Below are positions 32,885 through 42,300 of a stretch of 64,000 bases of DNA, one piece after another. The notes under the pieces were generated by a model. That model searched no databases. It was not told the origin of the DNA and saw nothing but the letters and a program-made list of their open reading frames with translations. How positions within the stretch are numbered: the first letter of the stretch is position 1; every line of letters starts with the position of its first letter. A program made the translations under genes and the position numbers. The DNA is from Trinickia violacea. GTDB lineage: Bacteria > Pseudomonadota > Gammaproteobacteria > Burkholderiales > Burkholderiaceae. The DNA is taken from positions 2,728,001 through 2,792,000 of the forward strand of contig NZ_CP040077.1 in the NCBI RefSeq assembly GCF_005280735.1, read 5' to 3'.

Positions 32885-35800
32885 GCGGCGCTCAATTGCT
32901 TCTGGACCAATTGGTAATACATGCCCTGGCGCGCGACGAGTTCATCGTGCCGGCCTTGTTCGGCGATCGCGCCTTCGTACAGGACGAGGATCTTGTCCGC
33001 ACGCATGATCGTGGAGAGCCGGTGCGCAATGATGACCGCCGTGCGTCCCTTGAGAATGTCCTGCATGTTCGCGAGGATGTTGCTCTCCGATTGCGTATCG
33101 AGCGACGACGTCGCCTCGTCGAACACGAGCAGCCGCGGGTCGTGATACAGCGCGCGCGCAATGCACAGGCGCTGAATCTGCCCGCCCGAGAGCCCCATGC
33201 CGCGCTCGCCGACGACTTGCTCGTAGCCGAGCGGCATCTTCGCGATGAACGCATGGGCGTCGGCCATCTTCGCGACCTCCTCGATGCGCCGGCGGTCCGG
33301 GCTGGCATCGCCGCACGCGATGTTTTCAGCGATCGTTCCGGAGAACACGAGGTTCGTCTGCATCACGTAGCCGATTTGCGCGCGATAGAACGCCTGATCG
33401 ATCACGTTCAGGTCGTAGCCGTCGACGACGATCTTGCCCTCGGTCGGCGTATAGAAGCCGACCAGCAGTTTCGCAAGCGTCGTCTTGCCGGAACCGCTGC
33501 GGCCGACGATCGCGATCATCTCGCCCTGCTTGATATCGAGGCTGATGTTTTCGAGCACATAGGGCGTTTCGCCGCCGCCATAGCGAAAATACACGCCATC
33601 GAGACTGATGTCGCCCTGCAGATCCGGCAGCAGCACGCGCGAGGCGAAGTCCGACGGCTTCTGTTCCGGCTCGATATCGAGCACGTCGCCGAGGCGCTCC
33701 ATCGCCACCGCTGCGTCGTTCATCAGGCTCCACAGGCCGACGAGCCCCATCAGCGGTGCGAGCACGCTGCCCATGAACGCGTTGAACGCAATGAGCTGGC
33801 CGATGGACATTTCCTGCGCGAGCACGAGACTGGCGCCGACCCACAGGATCACGATGGTCGTCGCCGCGTTCAGCAATTGACTGCCGAGCCCGACGAGGAT
33901 GTTGAAGGCCTGTGCGCGATACTGGATTTCCAGCGCCTTCGCGTATTTGCGCTCCCACTTGAGCCGCACCGGCCGCTCGATCCCCATGCCCTTCACCGTC
34001 TCGATGCCGCCCAGCGTTTCCATCAGCAGCGACTTCGCCTCGGTCGACGCCGAGAACACCTCGCGCGCATAGCGCTTGATGCGAGGCGTCGCGAGCGCGG
34101 TGAGCGCCATGATCGGAATCACGAAGGCGATCAGGAGCAGCGTCATCTTCACGTTGTAGAGAAACATGATCGTGAAGTAGATGAAGATCATCAGCAGATT
34201 GAGCGCCGTGGTGACGGTCGATTCGGTCAGGAACGCGCGGATGGTCTGGTTCTCCTGGAAGCGCGCGAACACGTCGCCGGTCTTGCGCTTGGCAAAGAAC
34301 GAGAACGGCAGCGACATCGTGTGCTTGAAGAACTGCGACATCATCGAGAAGTCGAGATTGCGCACCATGAAGTTCGACAGATGCGCGCGAATCGTGATCA
34401 TGAGCTGCGTGAACAGATTCGAAATCACGAGGCCGAGGATGAGCAGATTCAACAGGCCCACGTTCTGGTGGACCACGACACCGTCGAGGATGTTCTGAAT
34501 GATGAGCGGCGGCACCACGCCGAGCAGCTGAATCACGAACGTCGCGAGGAAAAGGTGCGCGAGGATCTTCTTGTACGGCGCGAGGTAGCCGATGAAGCGC
34601 ACCCACGGCGAGCGCGACGCGGCTTGCTCAGTCGTCGTCTCGCTCGCGGTAAATAGCAGGCAGGTGCCGCCCCAGCCGCGCTCGAATTCCTCGACGGAGA
34701 GCTTGCGGAAACCGAGCGCCGGGTCCGCCACCCGCACCCAGCGTTTGCTCATGCCGTAGACGATGATGTAGTGGTAGCCCTCCCAGTGCGCGATAAACGG
34801 CAGCTCGAAGCCGAGCATCGCATCGAATGTGCATTGCACCCCGCGTGTCGTGAAGCCGAGCGATTCGCCCGTGCGCGCGAGGCTTTCGAGCGTCGCGCCT
34901 TGCGTCGTCACGTTGGCGAGCTCGCGCAGCTTGCCGAGCGTCATCGGTATGCCGTAGTGACGGCAGACCATCGCGAGGCACGCGGCGCCGCAATCCATCT
35001 CCTCGGCCTGCTCGACGAGCGCGAAGCGCTTGATGACTTTCTCGCCGAATTCAGGCTCCGTCGCGAGATCGAGAATCGCCGGGCGCTTGCGGCGTGCCGC
35101 GAGCTTTTTCTGCCGCTGCAGTTCGCGATCCACGAAACGGATGCGCTCCTCGAGCACCTCGCGCAGCTTCGGGTTGCGCTCGAGGATGAAGTGAACCGTC
35201 TTCTCGGGAATCACGAGGAGCCGCGTATCGGCGCTGGCGGTCACGCTCGCCTGCTGCTCCTGGCGCAGCACGCAGGCCCGCTCGCCGAAAATCTCCCCTG
35301 CGCCGAGCGTGGCGAGCGGATAGTCGACGCCGTCCTCGCTGCGCACGATGCGCACTTCGCCTTGGCGCACGACGTACAGGCGCAGGTCTTCGCGCGAGCC
35401 CTGCTTGATGATTTCCTTGCCGGCCGCGACGCGCTTCACGCCGACGCTCGACACATACTCTTCGAGTTCGCTCTTGTTGAGCTTGCCGCGCAGATCGAAG
35501 AGCCGAGCGACGAAGCCTCCCGCCGAGCTGATCGCGACATAGCTGGTCACGAACGAAAGCGCCGCCGGATTCTCTGCGATCAGTGGCGCGAACGCGCTAC
35601 GTGCGATGAACAGCAGTTCGACCTTCGACGACGCCCGCACCGACGCTTCGTGCCAATACTCGCGCAATACAGCGATCTCGGCGAACACCTCGCCCGCTTT
35701 GCGCACTCCTAGGCTCGTCTCCTTGCCATGCTCCTCGGTGAAGAGACGCACCGACCCCGTGCGGACGATGAAGAGCCCGTCCGCGCTTTCGCCGCGAAGA

Positions 35801-35973
35801 CAGATCGTGTCGCCGAACGCGAACGTGCGCGTTTGCATCTCGCTCGCGAGACGCTCGAGCTCTTCGCGCGAAAACGGCGACAGCAGCTCGACCGACGAGA
35901 GGAAGTCCGCCAGCGATTGAGCGGTTGAGCCGGCAGTCGAGGCTGCGCTCGGGGCCGGTGCTTGTGCGTCCAT
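32881..35973 (-). CDS. Peptidase-C39 ABC exporter with two N-terminal cNMP-binding-like domains
   Basis: A 1030-residue peptidase-containing ABC transporter. Two cyclic-nucleotide-binding-like domains (~22-145 and ~160-285) precede a C39 peptidase (~315-450) with Cys328 (DCGAAC), His401 and Asp417. Six membrane helices (~465-740) and an ATPase domain follow (Walker A GRSGSGKTT ~823, LSGGQ, LVFDEATSSLD). It should cut double-glycine leaders and pump the peptides across the inner membrane. Both cNMP-like domains lack the phosphate-cassette Arg (HEAS and QQAS instead of R-T/A), so another ligand or none is possible. The architecture recalls cyanobacterial HetC. It is 18 bases downstream of the parvulin gene. 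Confidence 0.93.
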   Translation of the reverse strand: MDAQAPAPSAASTAGSTAQSLADFLSSVELLSPFSREELERLASEMQTRTFAFGDTICLRGESADGLFIVRTGSVRLFTEEHGKETSLGVRKAGEVFAEIAVLREYWHEASVRASSKVELLFIARSAFAPLIAENPAALSFVTSYVAISSAGGFVARLFDLRGKLNKSELEEYVSSVGVKRVAAGKEIIKQGSREDLRLYVVRQGEVRIVRSEDGVDYPLATLGAGEIFGERACVLRQEQQASVTASADTRLLVIPEKTVHFILERNPKLREVLEERIRFVDRELQRQKKLAARRKRPAILDLATEPEFGEKVIKRFALVEQAEEMDCGAACLAMVCRHYGIPMTLGKLRELANVTTQGATLESLARTGESLGFTTRGVQCTFDAMLGFELPFIAHWEGYHYIIVYGMSKRWVRVADPALGFRKLSVEEFERGWGGTCLLFTASETTTEQAASRSPWVRFIGYLAPYKKILAHLFLATFVIQLLGVVPPLIIQNILDGVVVHQNVGLLNLLILGLVISNLFTQLMITIRAHLSNFMVRNLDFSMMSQFFKHTMSLPFSFFAKRKTGDVFARFQENQTIRAFLTESTVTTALNLLMIFIYFTIMFLYNVKMTLLLIAFVIPIMALTALATPRIKRYAREVFSASTEAKSLLMETLGGIETVKGMGIERPVRLKWERKYAKALEIQYRAQAFNILVGLGSQLLNAATTIVILWVGASLVLAQEMSIGQLIAFNAFMGSVLAPLMGLVGLWSLMNDAAVAMERLGDVLDIEPEQKPSDFASRVLLPDLQGDISLDGVYFRYGGGETPYVLENISLDIKQGEMIAIVGRSGSGKTTLAKLLVGFYTPTEGKIVVDGYDLNVIDQAFYRAQIGYVMQTNLVFSGTIAENIACGDASPDRRRIEEVAKMADAHAFIAKMPLGYEQVVGERGMGLSGGQIQRLCIARALYHDPRLLVFDEATSSLDTQSESNILANMQDILKGRTAVIIAHRLSTIMRADKILVLYEGAIAEQGRHDELVARQGMYYQLVQKQLSAA

Positions 35974-35991
35974 GGAAATCGATCCTCGCCG

Positions 35992-36744
35992 TCAACGCGC
36001 CTCTATGATGTGTTCCTGCGCCCGCGCGGCGAGCCAGTCCTCGCGCAACAGGCGCCGCACTTCGGAGGCGACGTCCTGATCGAGCGTGGCCGGATACTTG
36101 GCCCTGACCGAGAAGATCTCGAAGAACGCGCCGTCCGGCGCCTCGAACGGCCCCAGCAGATCGCCGGCTTGCGCATTGAACACCTTGGCTTCGATGCCGG
36201 TCTTCAGCGATCCGCGCAACACTTTGCCGATGACGCCGCCGCGCTCGCGCGTATCGGCGATCGAATGCTCGCGCGCCATCTCTTCGAAGCTGTCCGGGTC
36301 GTCGCTGAGGATCGACATCATCTCCTTGGCCTGCCCCTCGGATTCCAGCACGATATGGCTCACTTCGATCGCGTCGAACTTCGGCGAGTTGAGCTTGAAA
36401 TACGCTTCCACCGCGCCGTCGTTGCACACCTTGTCGAGCATTTTTTCCTGGTACAAGGTGTCGGTGATGAACGTCTCGAACTCGTCGAGGCTGATGCCGA
36501 ACACGTCGAGATAGCGATTCATGTCGGCGGCGCGATGCAGATTGCGCACGCGGCGGAACTGGTCGGCGCGTTCCTGGATCTCTTCGGGCGTGACGCGAAT
36601 GCCGAGCTTCTTCGCCGCGTGGACCGTGAGCCGCTCGCGGACCTGCTGCTCGACGAGGCCCTCGAATTGCCCGGTCAGCTTCAGCATGCGAACGAAATCG
36701 TCGGTTCCGATCACCTCGTCATCGATGCGCACAATGGCCGTCAT
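35992..36744 (-). CDS. Parvulin-type peptidyl-prolyl isomerase, no signal peptide
   Basis: A 250-residue SurA/PpiC-like protein: a helical N-terminal chaperone part (~1-115) and a parvulin domain (~120-220; VSHIVL, FEEMAREHS, RGGVIGKV, FNAQAGDLLGPFE). Unlike SurA or PpiD it has no signal peptide or membrane segment, so it should act in the cytoplasm, perhaps holding proline-containing peptide precursors for the exporter. It lies 14 bases after the HlyD gene and 18 before the ABC transporter gene. Similar parvulin genes accompany C39 exporters in cyanobacteria. Confidence 0.88.
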   Translation of the reverse strand: MTAIVRIDDEVIGTDDFVRMLKLTGQFEGLVEQQVRERLTVHAAKKLGIRVTPEEIQERADQFRRVRNLHRAADMNRYLDVFGISLDEFETFITDTLYQEKMLDKVCNDGAVEAYFKLNSPKFDAIEVSHIVLESEGQAKEMMSILSDDPDSFEEMAREHSIADTRERGGVIGKVLRGSLKTGIEAKVFNAQAGDLLGPFEAPDGAFFEIFSVRAKYPATLDQDVASEVRRLLREDWLAARAQEHIIEAR

Positions 36745-36758
36745 GTCACTTCTCCTTC

Positions 36759-38192
36759 TTATCCTGCGATCTGCCTGAACGGATCGAGCGCGAAATCGAT
36801 CAGGCGGCGTTCGCGAACCACGATCTCGGCGGTGGCCGTCATCCCGTATCGCAACGGGTACTTCGTGCCGGCGACCGAGTAGTAATCGCGATCGAGCGTG
36901 ACGCGGCCTTCGTAGACCGGCAGCTTCGTCGCGACGGAAGGCTTCGTCGCCGGCGAAATGTATTCGAGCGTGCCGCTCACGACGCCATAGCGCTGATACG
37001 GAAACGCGTTGAACTTCAGCTTGACGGGCAGCCCCTCGTGAAGAAACGCGCGGTCCTGCTCCGAGATCTCCACCTTGACCACCGACCGCGCATTCGCGGG
37101 CGCGATGCCGCCGAGCGGCGTATTCGCCTGAATCTTGTCGCCGGGCTGCGTGGTCGTGACGTCGGTGATCACGCCCGAGACGGGGGCCAGCACGAGCAGG
37201 AAGTTGTCTTTGTCGATGTTCTCGAAGCGGATGCGCGCGGCCGCGTCGGCGGCAAGGCGCGCGGTCTGCACTTGCAGGCGCAGCTTGTCCTCGGTGTTCG
37301 CGATCTCGCGCACCGTCGCGTCATACTCGATGCGCAGGTTCGTGAGCGTCTCGCTGCTGCCTTCGAGCTGCGCCTTCGCCTGTGAAAAATCGTGGCTCTG
37401 CTGCGCTTCCAATTGCGCGAGCCGCGCCTGCGCAATCCGCAGGTTGTTCTCGGCTTGGAGAGACGCGCTCTTCTTTTCTTCGACTTGCGTCTGCGACACG
37501 CCTCCGCCGCCCGGCGTCGAAAACAAGCGCTGGAATTTGTCCTGCTCCTCTTTCGCCAGATCGCGCGCGTGCTGTGCGTTGTCGATGTTGCTGCGCGCTT
37601 CGTCGAGCTGCGCCTTTTGCGATTGCGCGAGCTTGCTCGTGCCCTCGGCGATGCGGTTTTCGTGCAGATGCGTTTCCACGTCGATCTGCTGCTTGAGCGC
37701 GTCGGCCTTGCGCTCCATCAGTTGCTTCTTCGCCGGGAACTGCTGCCATTCGCGTTCGGCGTCGTCGAGCTTGAGACGCGCGTCGAGCGCATTGGTCGCC
37801 GCTTCGATCGCGCCGCGCGCGTTGATGCGGCCGATCACGTCGTCCTTCTTCACGGGCTGGCCTTCGGCGATATAGATGTCCGCGAGTTCGCCGTCGACGG
37901 GCGCATAGATGCGGCGCACTTCCGATTCGGGCGCGAGCGCGCCCGGCGCCGAGACGATCACGTCCGCGCGCCCGATGCACGACCACACGAGCGCCGACAA
38001 GACGAGCGCCACCATCACGATGACGGTGGCCTCGATGAGCCGCAGCGGCTGCGAGGTCAGGATCGCGATGCCTTCCGCGCTGTGGTCTTCGAGCGCTTCG
38101 CTCAGCGGCTTTAACGGCTTGAGCGGTTTCGGCGGTTTCAGCGGCTTGGGCATCTTGAGATTGAAACGCTTAGGGGGACGGTCTGGCGTCAT
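36759..38192 (-). CDS. HlyD-family periplasmic adaptor
   Basis: A 477-residue membrane-fusion protein that links the ABC exporter to the outer-membrane factor. A cytoplasmic Lys-Pro-rich tail (repeated KPLKPPKPL units, ~14-32) precedes one transmembrane helix (~50-72). A lipoyl/barrel-sandwich half (YAPVDGELADIYI), a long coiled-coil hairpin (~140-330), and the second lipoyl half with a beta-barrel (APVSGVITDV, then the C-terminal strands) follow. ATG 38192 has AGGAGA 7 bases upstream and overlaps the end of the FHA gene by 23 bases. The basic proline tail is unusual and could contact the parvulin or FHA protein. Confidence 0.92.
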   Translation of the reverse strand: MTPDRPPKRFNLKMPKPLKPPKPLKPLKPLSEALEDHSAEGIAILTSQPLRLIEATVIVMVALVLSALVWSCIGRADVIVSAPGALAPESEVRRIYAPVDGELADIYIAEGQPVKKDDVIGRINARGAIEAATNALDARLKLDDAEREWQQFPAKKQLMERKADALKQQIDVETHLHENRIAEGTSKLAQSQKAQLDEARSNIDNAQHARDLAKEEQDKFQRLFSTPGGGGVSQTQVEEKKSASLQAENNLRIAQARLAQLEAQQSHDFSQAKAQLEGSSETLTNLRIEYDATVREIANTEDKLRLQVQTARLAADAAARIRFENIDKDNFLLVLAPVSGVITDVTTTQPGDKIQANTPLGGIAPANARSVVKVEISEQDRAFLHEGLPVKLKFNAFPYQRYGVVSGTLEYISPATKPSVATKLPVYEGRVTLDRDYYSVAGTKYPLRYGMTATAEIVVRERRLIDFALDPFRQIAG

Positions 38193-40161
38193 GGCCGTCT
38201 CCTGTCTCATGCGAAGCAGTGTCTGCCGAACTTGACGCTTCGGCGCTAGCTCCGGCCCCATGCGAAGCTGAGGAGCTTGTCGCGAGCTTTTCGAGCTTCG
38301 CCACGCGTGCTTGGAACGGCGGCGTCGCGAAACGGAGCTGCTTCAATTCAGCGGCGACGGCCTGCGTATTGCCGGCGCGCGCATCGCTCTCAATTTGCTG
38401 GTATTGGCGCAGATCGCTGCGCACGCTATCGAATCCCGTCAGCCGCGGATAGCGTTCGCTGTAATCGTCGAGCAGCGCGGGCAGCGACTCGAGACGATCG
38501 TCGCTAAGGGCCTTGTCGATCGCGGTCTTCAACCGCTCGGCCGCCGCCCCATACACCGAGTCGTCGCTTTCCAGCTTGCGCAGATGACTCAGCGTATCGC
38601 CGTACGACGCCGCGAATTCGGGCACGAACGAAGCGATCCGATCGAGCGCGTGCTGGTTCGGGTCGGGGTCGTCGTTCCAGCGCTCGACGAGCGAACTGAT
38701 CACGGGTTCGTCCTTGAAGAGGCGGATCGGCGCTTCGGCCCCGCCGCGGGCGGCCCAATACGCTTCGAGGTCGCCCATCCAGCCGATCTCAGCGACGAGC
38801 GGCTGGGCATCGGCGTTGTGCTGCGCGAGCGTTTTCATGCCGGCGACGATCGAGTGCGCGCGGTCGAACTCCTGCGCTTTCACCGCCGCGAGCCACTCGG
38901 GCACCATCGCCTTCATCAACGCCTCCGTGCCCGCCGCCTGAAACGCCGCATCGCCGGGATGCCTTGCGAGATAGCGGTCCGCCGTTTCCGTCGCCGAGGC
39001 GTAGCGCCCCGCGTCGAGCAGCGCGTGGATATCGCGCTGCGGCGCGTTGCGCACGTACAGCGCCATGACGAGCACGCCGAGCGCCGCGAGCGCCGCGCCG
39101 CCCCATCGGCCCCAACGCCGCAAATCGAGTTCGCCGCTGCCGCCAAGCGCCTCGCTCAGCTCGGAGACGAAACGCGTGAAGCGATCGCCCGTCCGGCGAT
39201 GGCGCGGCTTCGCTTCGTGCTTGAGCGCCTGCGCCTGCGAGGCGTCCGGATTCACTTCGTCTTCCTGCTTCAACGCCGGGTCGACACAGAAGATGTCGAG
39301 AAACGAGTGCGCGGTCCCGACGAACGTCGTGCGCTCCGGATCGATCGCGGGCTGTGCGGGCTGCGCGGACGGTTCGGCTTTTGCTTCGGCCGAACGTTCG
39401 GTGCTCTCGCCCCCCGCCTTCATCTTCGTCACGGTCGGATCGGCAACGGGTCCGCGACGGACCTCTGCACGATAGACGAAATGGTTGCCGCCAAATGCAA
39501 GCGTCTCGCCGTCGCGAAGCGCCAGCGCGCTTTCGTCGAGGCGCTTTCCGCCGACGAATGTGCCGTTCGTGCTGCCGAGATCCTCGACGAAGACGTCGCC
39601 GTCGCGCAGAAAGATGTGTGCGTGACGGCGCGACACATAGTTCACTTGATGCGGATACGTGCCCTTGTAGCGCGCGAACGTGTCGTCGGCCTTGCTGATC
39701 AGAAACGGAAAGCCGGTGATGACGATCGGCTGCAGGTCGAGGTCGTCGCGCTCGGGCGTCAATGTGACGACGATGGATTGCGGTGCCGGCGGCGCCACGC
39801 ACGGCATCAGCTCGACGCGATAGGCGAGGACGCTCGCGAAGCGGATCTCGTCGCCGTTGTGCAGCGGATGCGGTTTTTGACGCACCTCGACGCCGTTCAC
39901 CGTCGTCCCGTTCTTGCTGTCGAGATCCGCGATATAGGCGACGCCGTGCTCAAAGAAAATTCGCGCATGCCGCCTCGACAACTCCGCGACGACCTCGGCG
40001 CGCGCCGACGCGAACGGCGTCTCCGCGCGCCCCACCGCGAACAAGTCGCTCTCGATGCGGATTTCGCCGAACTCGGGATGCGATATCGGCCTGAGCACGA
40101 TATCGACACGCCTCGCGAGCGGCGTCTGCATTTCGGCAATCGGAACGTCGTCAGGAGACAT
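38170..40161 (-). CDS. Membrane protein with two FHA domains
   Basis: A 663-residue protein. FHA1 (~18-110; VGRAE, LSRRHARIF, DSKNGTTVNG) and FHA2 (~130-225; VSRRHAHIF, GSTNGTFVGG) both keep the phosphothreonine-binding SRRH and NG motifs. A low-complexity linker, one transmembrane helix (~345-365) and a ~300-residue periplasmic helical repeat region follow, ending in a Ser/Ala-rich tail. It probably docks threonine-phosphorylated partners, for example the kinase, at the membrane beside the exporter. It is translationally coupled to hlyD. The start is ATG 40161 (an upstream TTG is possible). Confidence 0.9.
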   Translation of the reverse strand: MSPDDVPIAEMQTPLARRVDIVLRPISHPEFGEIRIESDLFAVGRAETPFASARAEVVAELSRRHARIFFEHGVAYIADLDSKNGTTVNGVEVRQKPHPLHNGDEIRFASVLAYRVELMPCVAPPAPQSIVVTLTPERDDLDLQPIVITGFPFLISKADDTFARYKGTYPHQVNYVSRRHAHIFLRDGDVFVEDLGSTNGTFVGGKRLDESALALRDGETLAFGGNHFVYRAEVRRGPVADPTVTKMKAGGESTERSAEAKAEPSAQPAQPAIDPERTTFVGTAHSFLDIFCVDPALKQEDEVNPDASQAQALKHEAKPRHRRTGDRFTRFVSELSEALGGSGELDLRRWGRWGGAALAALGVLVMALYVRNAPQRDIHALLDAGRYASATETADRYLARHPGDAAFQAAGTEALMKAMVPEWLAAVKAQEFDRAHSIVAGMKTLAQHNADAQPLVAEIGWMGDLEAYWAARGGAEAPIRLFKDEPVISSLVERWNDDPDPNQHALDRIASFVPEFAASYGDTLSHLRKLESDDSVYGAAAERLKTAIDKALSDDRLESLPALLDDYSERYPRLTGFDSVRSDLRQYQQIESDARAGNTQAVAAELKQLRFATPPFQARVAKLEKLATSSSASHGAGASAEASSSADTASHETGDGHDARPSP

Positions 40162-40307
40162 GGCTCGACACAACGATCAGCGTTTATCCGCCAGCCCGCC
40201 GTCTCGATCGGACGGGTGGCGCAACGACGGATAAACCACGTTGACACTCAATGCCGGAGCGGCCGTGCGGGGAGTGTTAGAAAAGTGTAGGCGACGCGTC
40301 ACGGTAG

Positions 40308-41780
40308 TCAATTGGCGCTGTCGTTGCTGCCGTTGCTCGCGTTCTGCACGACCACGTCGGTCCAGCCGCCACCGATCGCCTTGTAGAGCGTCACGGTGTC
40401 GGTGAGGATCTGCTGCTGGTTCTGCAGCAGCGAGAGTTCGGCCGATGCGAGCGTGCGCTCCGACTCGAGCACTTCGAGCTGGGACACGACGCCCTCCTTC
40501 AACTGCGCCTCGATCTGCGTCGCGACCACCCGCAGATGCGCGTTCTGCTGCGTCAGCTCGATGCGCTGCTTCTTGTGCGCGTCGAGATTCACTAGCGCGT
40601 TCTCGACTTCCTCGAACGCGGCGAACACCGTCTGCCGGTATTGCTGCTCGGCAACCTGGCTCTGCGCCTCGGTTGTCTTGATGTGCGCCTTCACCTCCGG
40701 GTCGAGCATCGGCAGATCGATGCTGGGCAGGAAGCTGAACGTGAATGCCTTGAACAGATCGGAGAGCTTGAACGCCGCCGTGCCGCCCCGGCCCGTCAGG
40801 CTGATGGTCGGCAACTGGGCGAGCTTGGCGGCGCCGATCTGATCGTACGATTCGAGGATGCGGTACTGCGCGGCGACGACATCGGGCCGCCGCGACAATA
40901 ATTGCGCGGGCAAGCCCATCGGCACGTCCGGTACCTTGACGCGATCCTGCAGGTGGCCGGCGGGCACCTTGAATTCGCCGGCAGGCACGCCGACGAGCGT
41001 CGCAAGCGCGTTCTCGGCGAGATCGCGCGAACGCTGCAGGTCGATCAGCTCGCTCGCGATGCCGTTGACTTCCGCCTTCTGGCGCAGCACTTCGGTCTGC
41101 GGCACGACACCGTTCGCGTACATCGTTTGATCGATCGCGAGAATCTGCTGGTTCTTGTCGAGCGTCTTCTTCTCCTGCGCGATCTGGTCGTCGAATTGGA
41201 GAAGCAGGAAGTAGGTGCTCGACACGCCGGCGACGAGCGTCAGATAGCCCGCGCGCCAGTCGGCTTCCGACGCGTGATATTCGGCCTTCTGCGCCTGCAC
41301 GCTTTTTTCGACCTTGCCCCAGATGTCGATGTCCCAATTGACCTGCGAGCCCAGGTTGATCGTCTTCGTGAGCGGCGCGCCCGTGGTTTTTTCGAAGTCG
41401 ACGCCCGCGCCGAGATCGGCCGAAGGCAGGGCGCCCGCGCGCGCTTCGCCGATTTGCGCCCCGGCTACCTGAATGCGGGCCGCAAGAATCTTGATATCGA
41501 CGTTGCCGTCGATCGCTTTTTTCACCAGCGCGTCGAGATACGGATCGTTGAATGCCTTCCACCATTCCGGGTTGACCGTATCCGCCGCCGACACCGGGCG
41601 CTGCGTATGCGCCCACGAATCCTTGGCGGGCATGTCGGGCCGCTTGTAGTCGGGGATGCTCAGATCCATGCAGCCGCACAACACCGTTGCGCAAACGCCG
41701 GCGGCTAGTGCGTGCTTGAGGAACGCATGTGCTAGGCCGATATGGATTTGGGCGCGGGCGGAGGCGGTTGAGGGGTTCAT
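40308..41780 (-). CDS. NodT-family outer-membrane factor (TolC-like lipoprotein)
   Basis: A 490-residue outer-membrane efflux/secretion channel. The signal ends in the lipobox LCGC, so the protein is probably lipid-anchored, as NodT/OprM-type factors are. Two homologous OEP repeats follow (~75-280 and ~290-480) with long helices and the usual YLDALVKKAI and short beta segments. It is the first gene of the export operon: tolC-like, FHA, hlyD, parvulin, ABC, sigma-54 activator. The 146-base gap before the FHA gene is the largest in the operon. Confidence 0.93.
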   Translation of the reverse strand: MNPSTASARAQIHIGLAHAFLKHALAAGVCATVLCGCMDLSIPDYKRPDMPAKDSWAHTQRPVSAADTVNPEWWKAFNDPYLDALVKKAIDGNVDIKILAARIQVAGAQIGEARAGALPSADLGAGVDFEKTTGAPLTKTINLGSQVNWDIDIWGKVEKSVQAQKAEYHASEADWRAGYLTLVAGVSSTYFLLLQFDDQIAQEKKTLDKNQQILAIDQTMYANGVVPQTEVLRQKAEVNGIASELIDLQRSRDLAENALATLVGVPAGEFKVPAGHLQDRVKVPDVPMGLPAQLLSRRPDVVAAQYRILESYDQIGAAKLAQLPTISLTGRGGTAAFKLSDLFKAFTFSFLPSIDLPMLDPEVKAHIKTTEAQSQVAEQQYRQTVFAAFEEVENALVNLDAHKKQRIELTQQNAHLRVVATQIEAQLKEGVVSQLEVLESERTLASAELSLLQNQQQILTDTVTLYKAIGGGWTDVVVQNASNGSNDSAN

Positions 41781-41861
41781 GGTCTGCTCCGGGGGGTGTT
41801 GGGGTGCTGCGGGGAGAAGGTGGAAGTGCTAAGAAACTTGCTTGTGTGTCGGCCCCTAGCG

Positions 41862-41894
41862 AGCCGTTTAGGTTGCGGTGCAACCTAAACGGCT
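41862..41894. repeat. Long perfect hairpin between peptide gene 1' and the export operon
   Basis: AGCCGTTTAGGTTGC / GCAACCTAAACGGCT, a 15-bp perfect stem with a 3-base loop, 59 bp past the peptide stop. No T run follows on the minus strand, so it may throttle readthrough from the peptide promoter into the export genes. Confidence 0.7.
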
Positions 41895-41952
41895 TTGCCC
41901 GGGACAGGAGAAAGTGCTAAAGCACTACCTCCTGTCGCGACGCCCGTCGACA

Positions 41953-42228
41953 TTAGTGGAAATCGATCGTGTTTTTAGCGGTCTGCGACGGGTTGACCGT
42001 CCCTTTGATGTCCGAGGCGAACGCCACGTCGTTGCCAACGTTGTTCGAGATCAGGTTGCTTTGGCCGATCGATTGCGCGGCGCTGAAGTTCGTCGTGTCG
42101 ACATGCACGGACGGGTAGTACGACGGAAACGGATACAGGCCGGGCAGGTAGCCGCCGCGCACGGCGGACATTTCACGGGCGTCGAGTTCTTTAGCGACGG
42201 CGAGGTCTTCGATCATCAAGGTCTTCAT
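41953..42228 (-). CDS. Secreted peptide precursor 1' (near-identical copy of peptide 1)
   Basis: A 91-residue precursor identical to peptide 1 apart from four substitutions in the mature part (E to S, A to V, V to A, N to D). The leader is unchanged and ends RGG. ATG 42228 is preceded by GGAGA. Its sigma-54 element, leader region and spacing match those of gene 1, while the more distant upstream sequence has diverged. It lies just upstream of the export operon on the same strand, so its promoter might also feed that operon through the hairpin at 41862. Confidence 0.85.
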   Translation of the reverse strand: MKTLMIEDLAVAKELDAREMSAVRGGYLPGLYPFPSYYPSVHVDTTNFSAAQSIGQSNLISNNVGNDVAFASDIKGTVNPSQTAKNTIDFH

Positions 42229-42300
42229 GACAGTTCTCCAAATGTGAGAGAGAGGCTTCGGTGGATTGAGCTGCAAGTGTTGCGGGCTCGAGCCTTATAC

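Noticed and set aside
22507..41780. Type VI secretion locus (kinase, phosphatase and FHA proteins often occur there)
   Set aside because: No Tss/Hcp-tube, VgrG or ClpV genes; the secretion genes are clearly HlyD, TolC and C39-ABC types.
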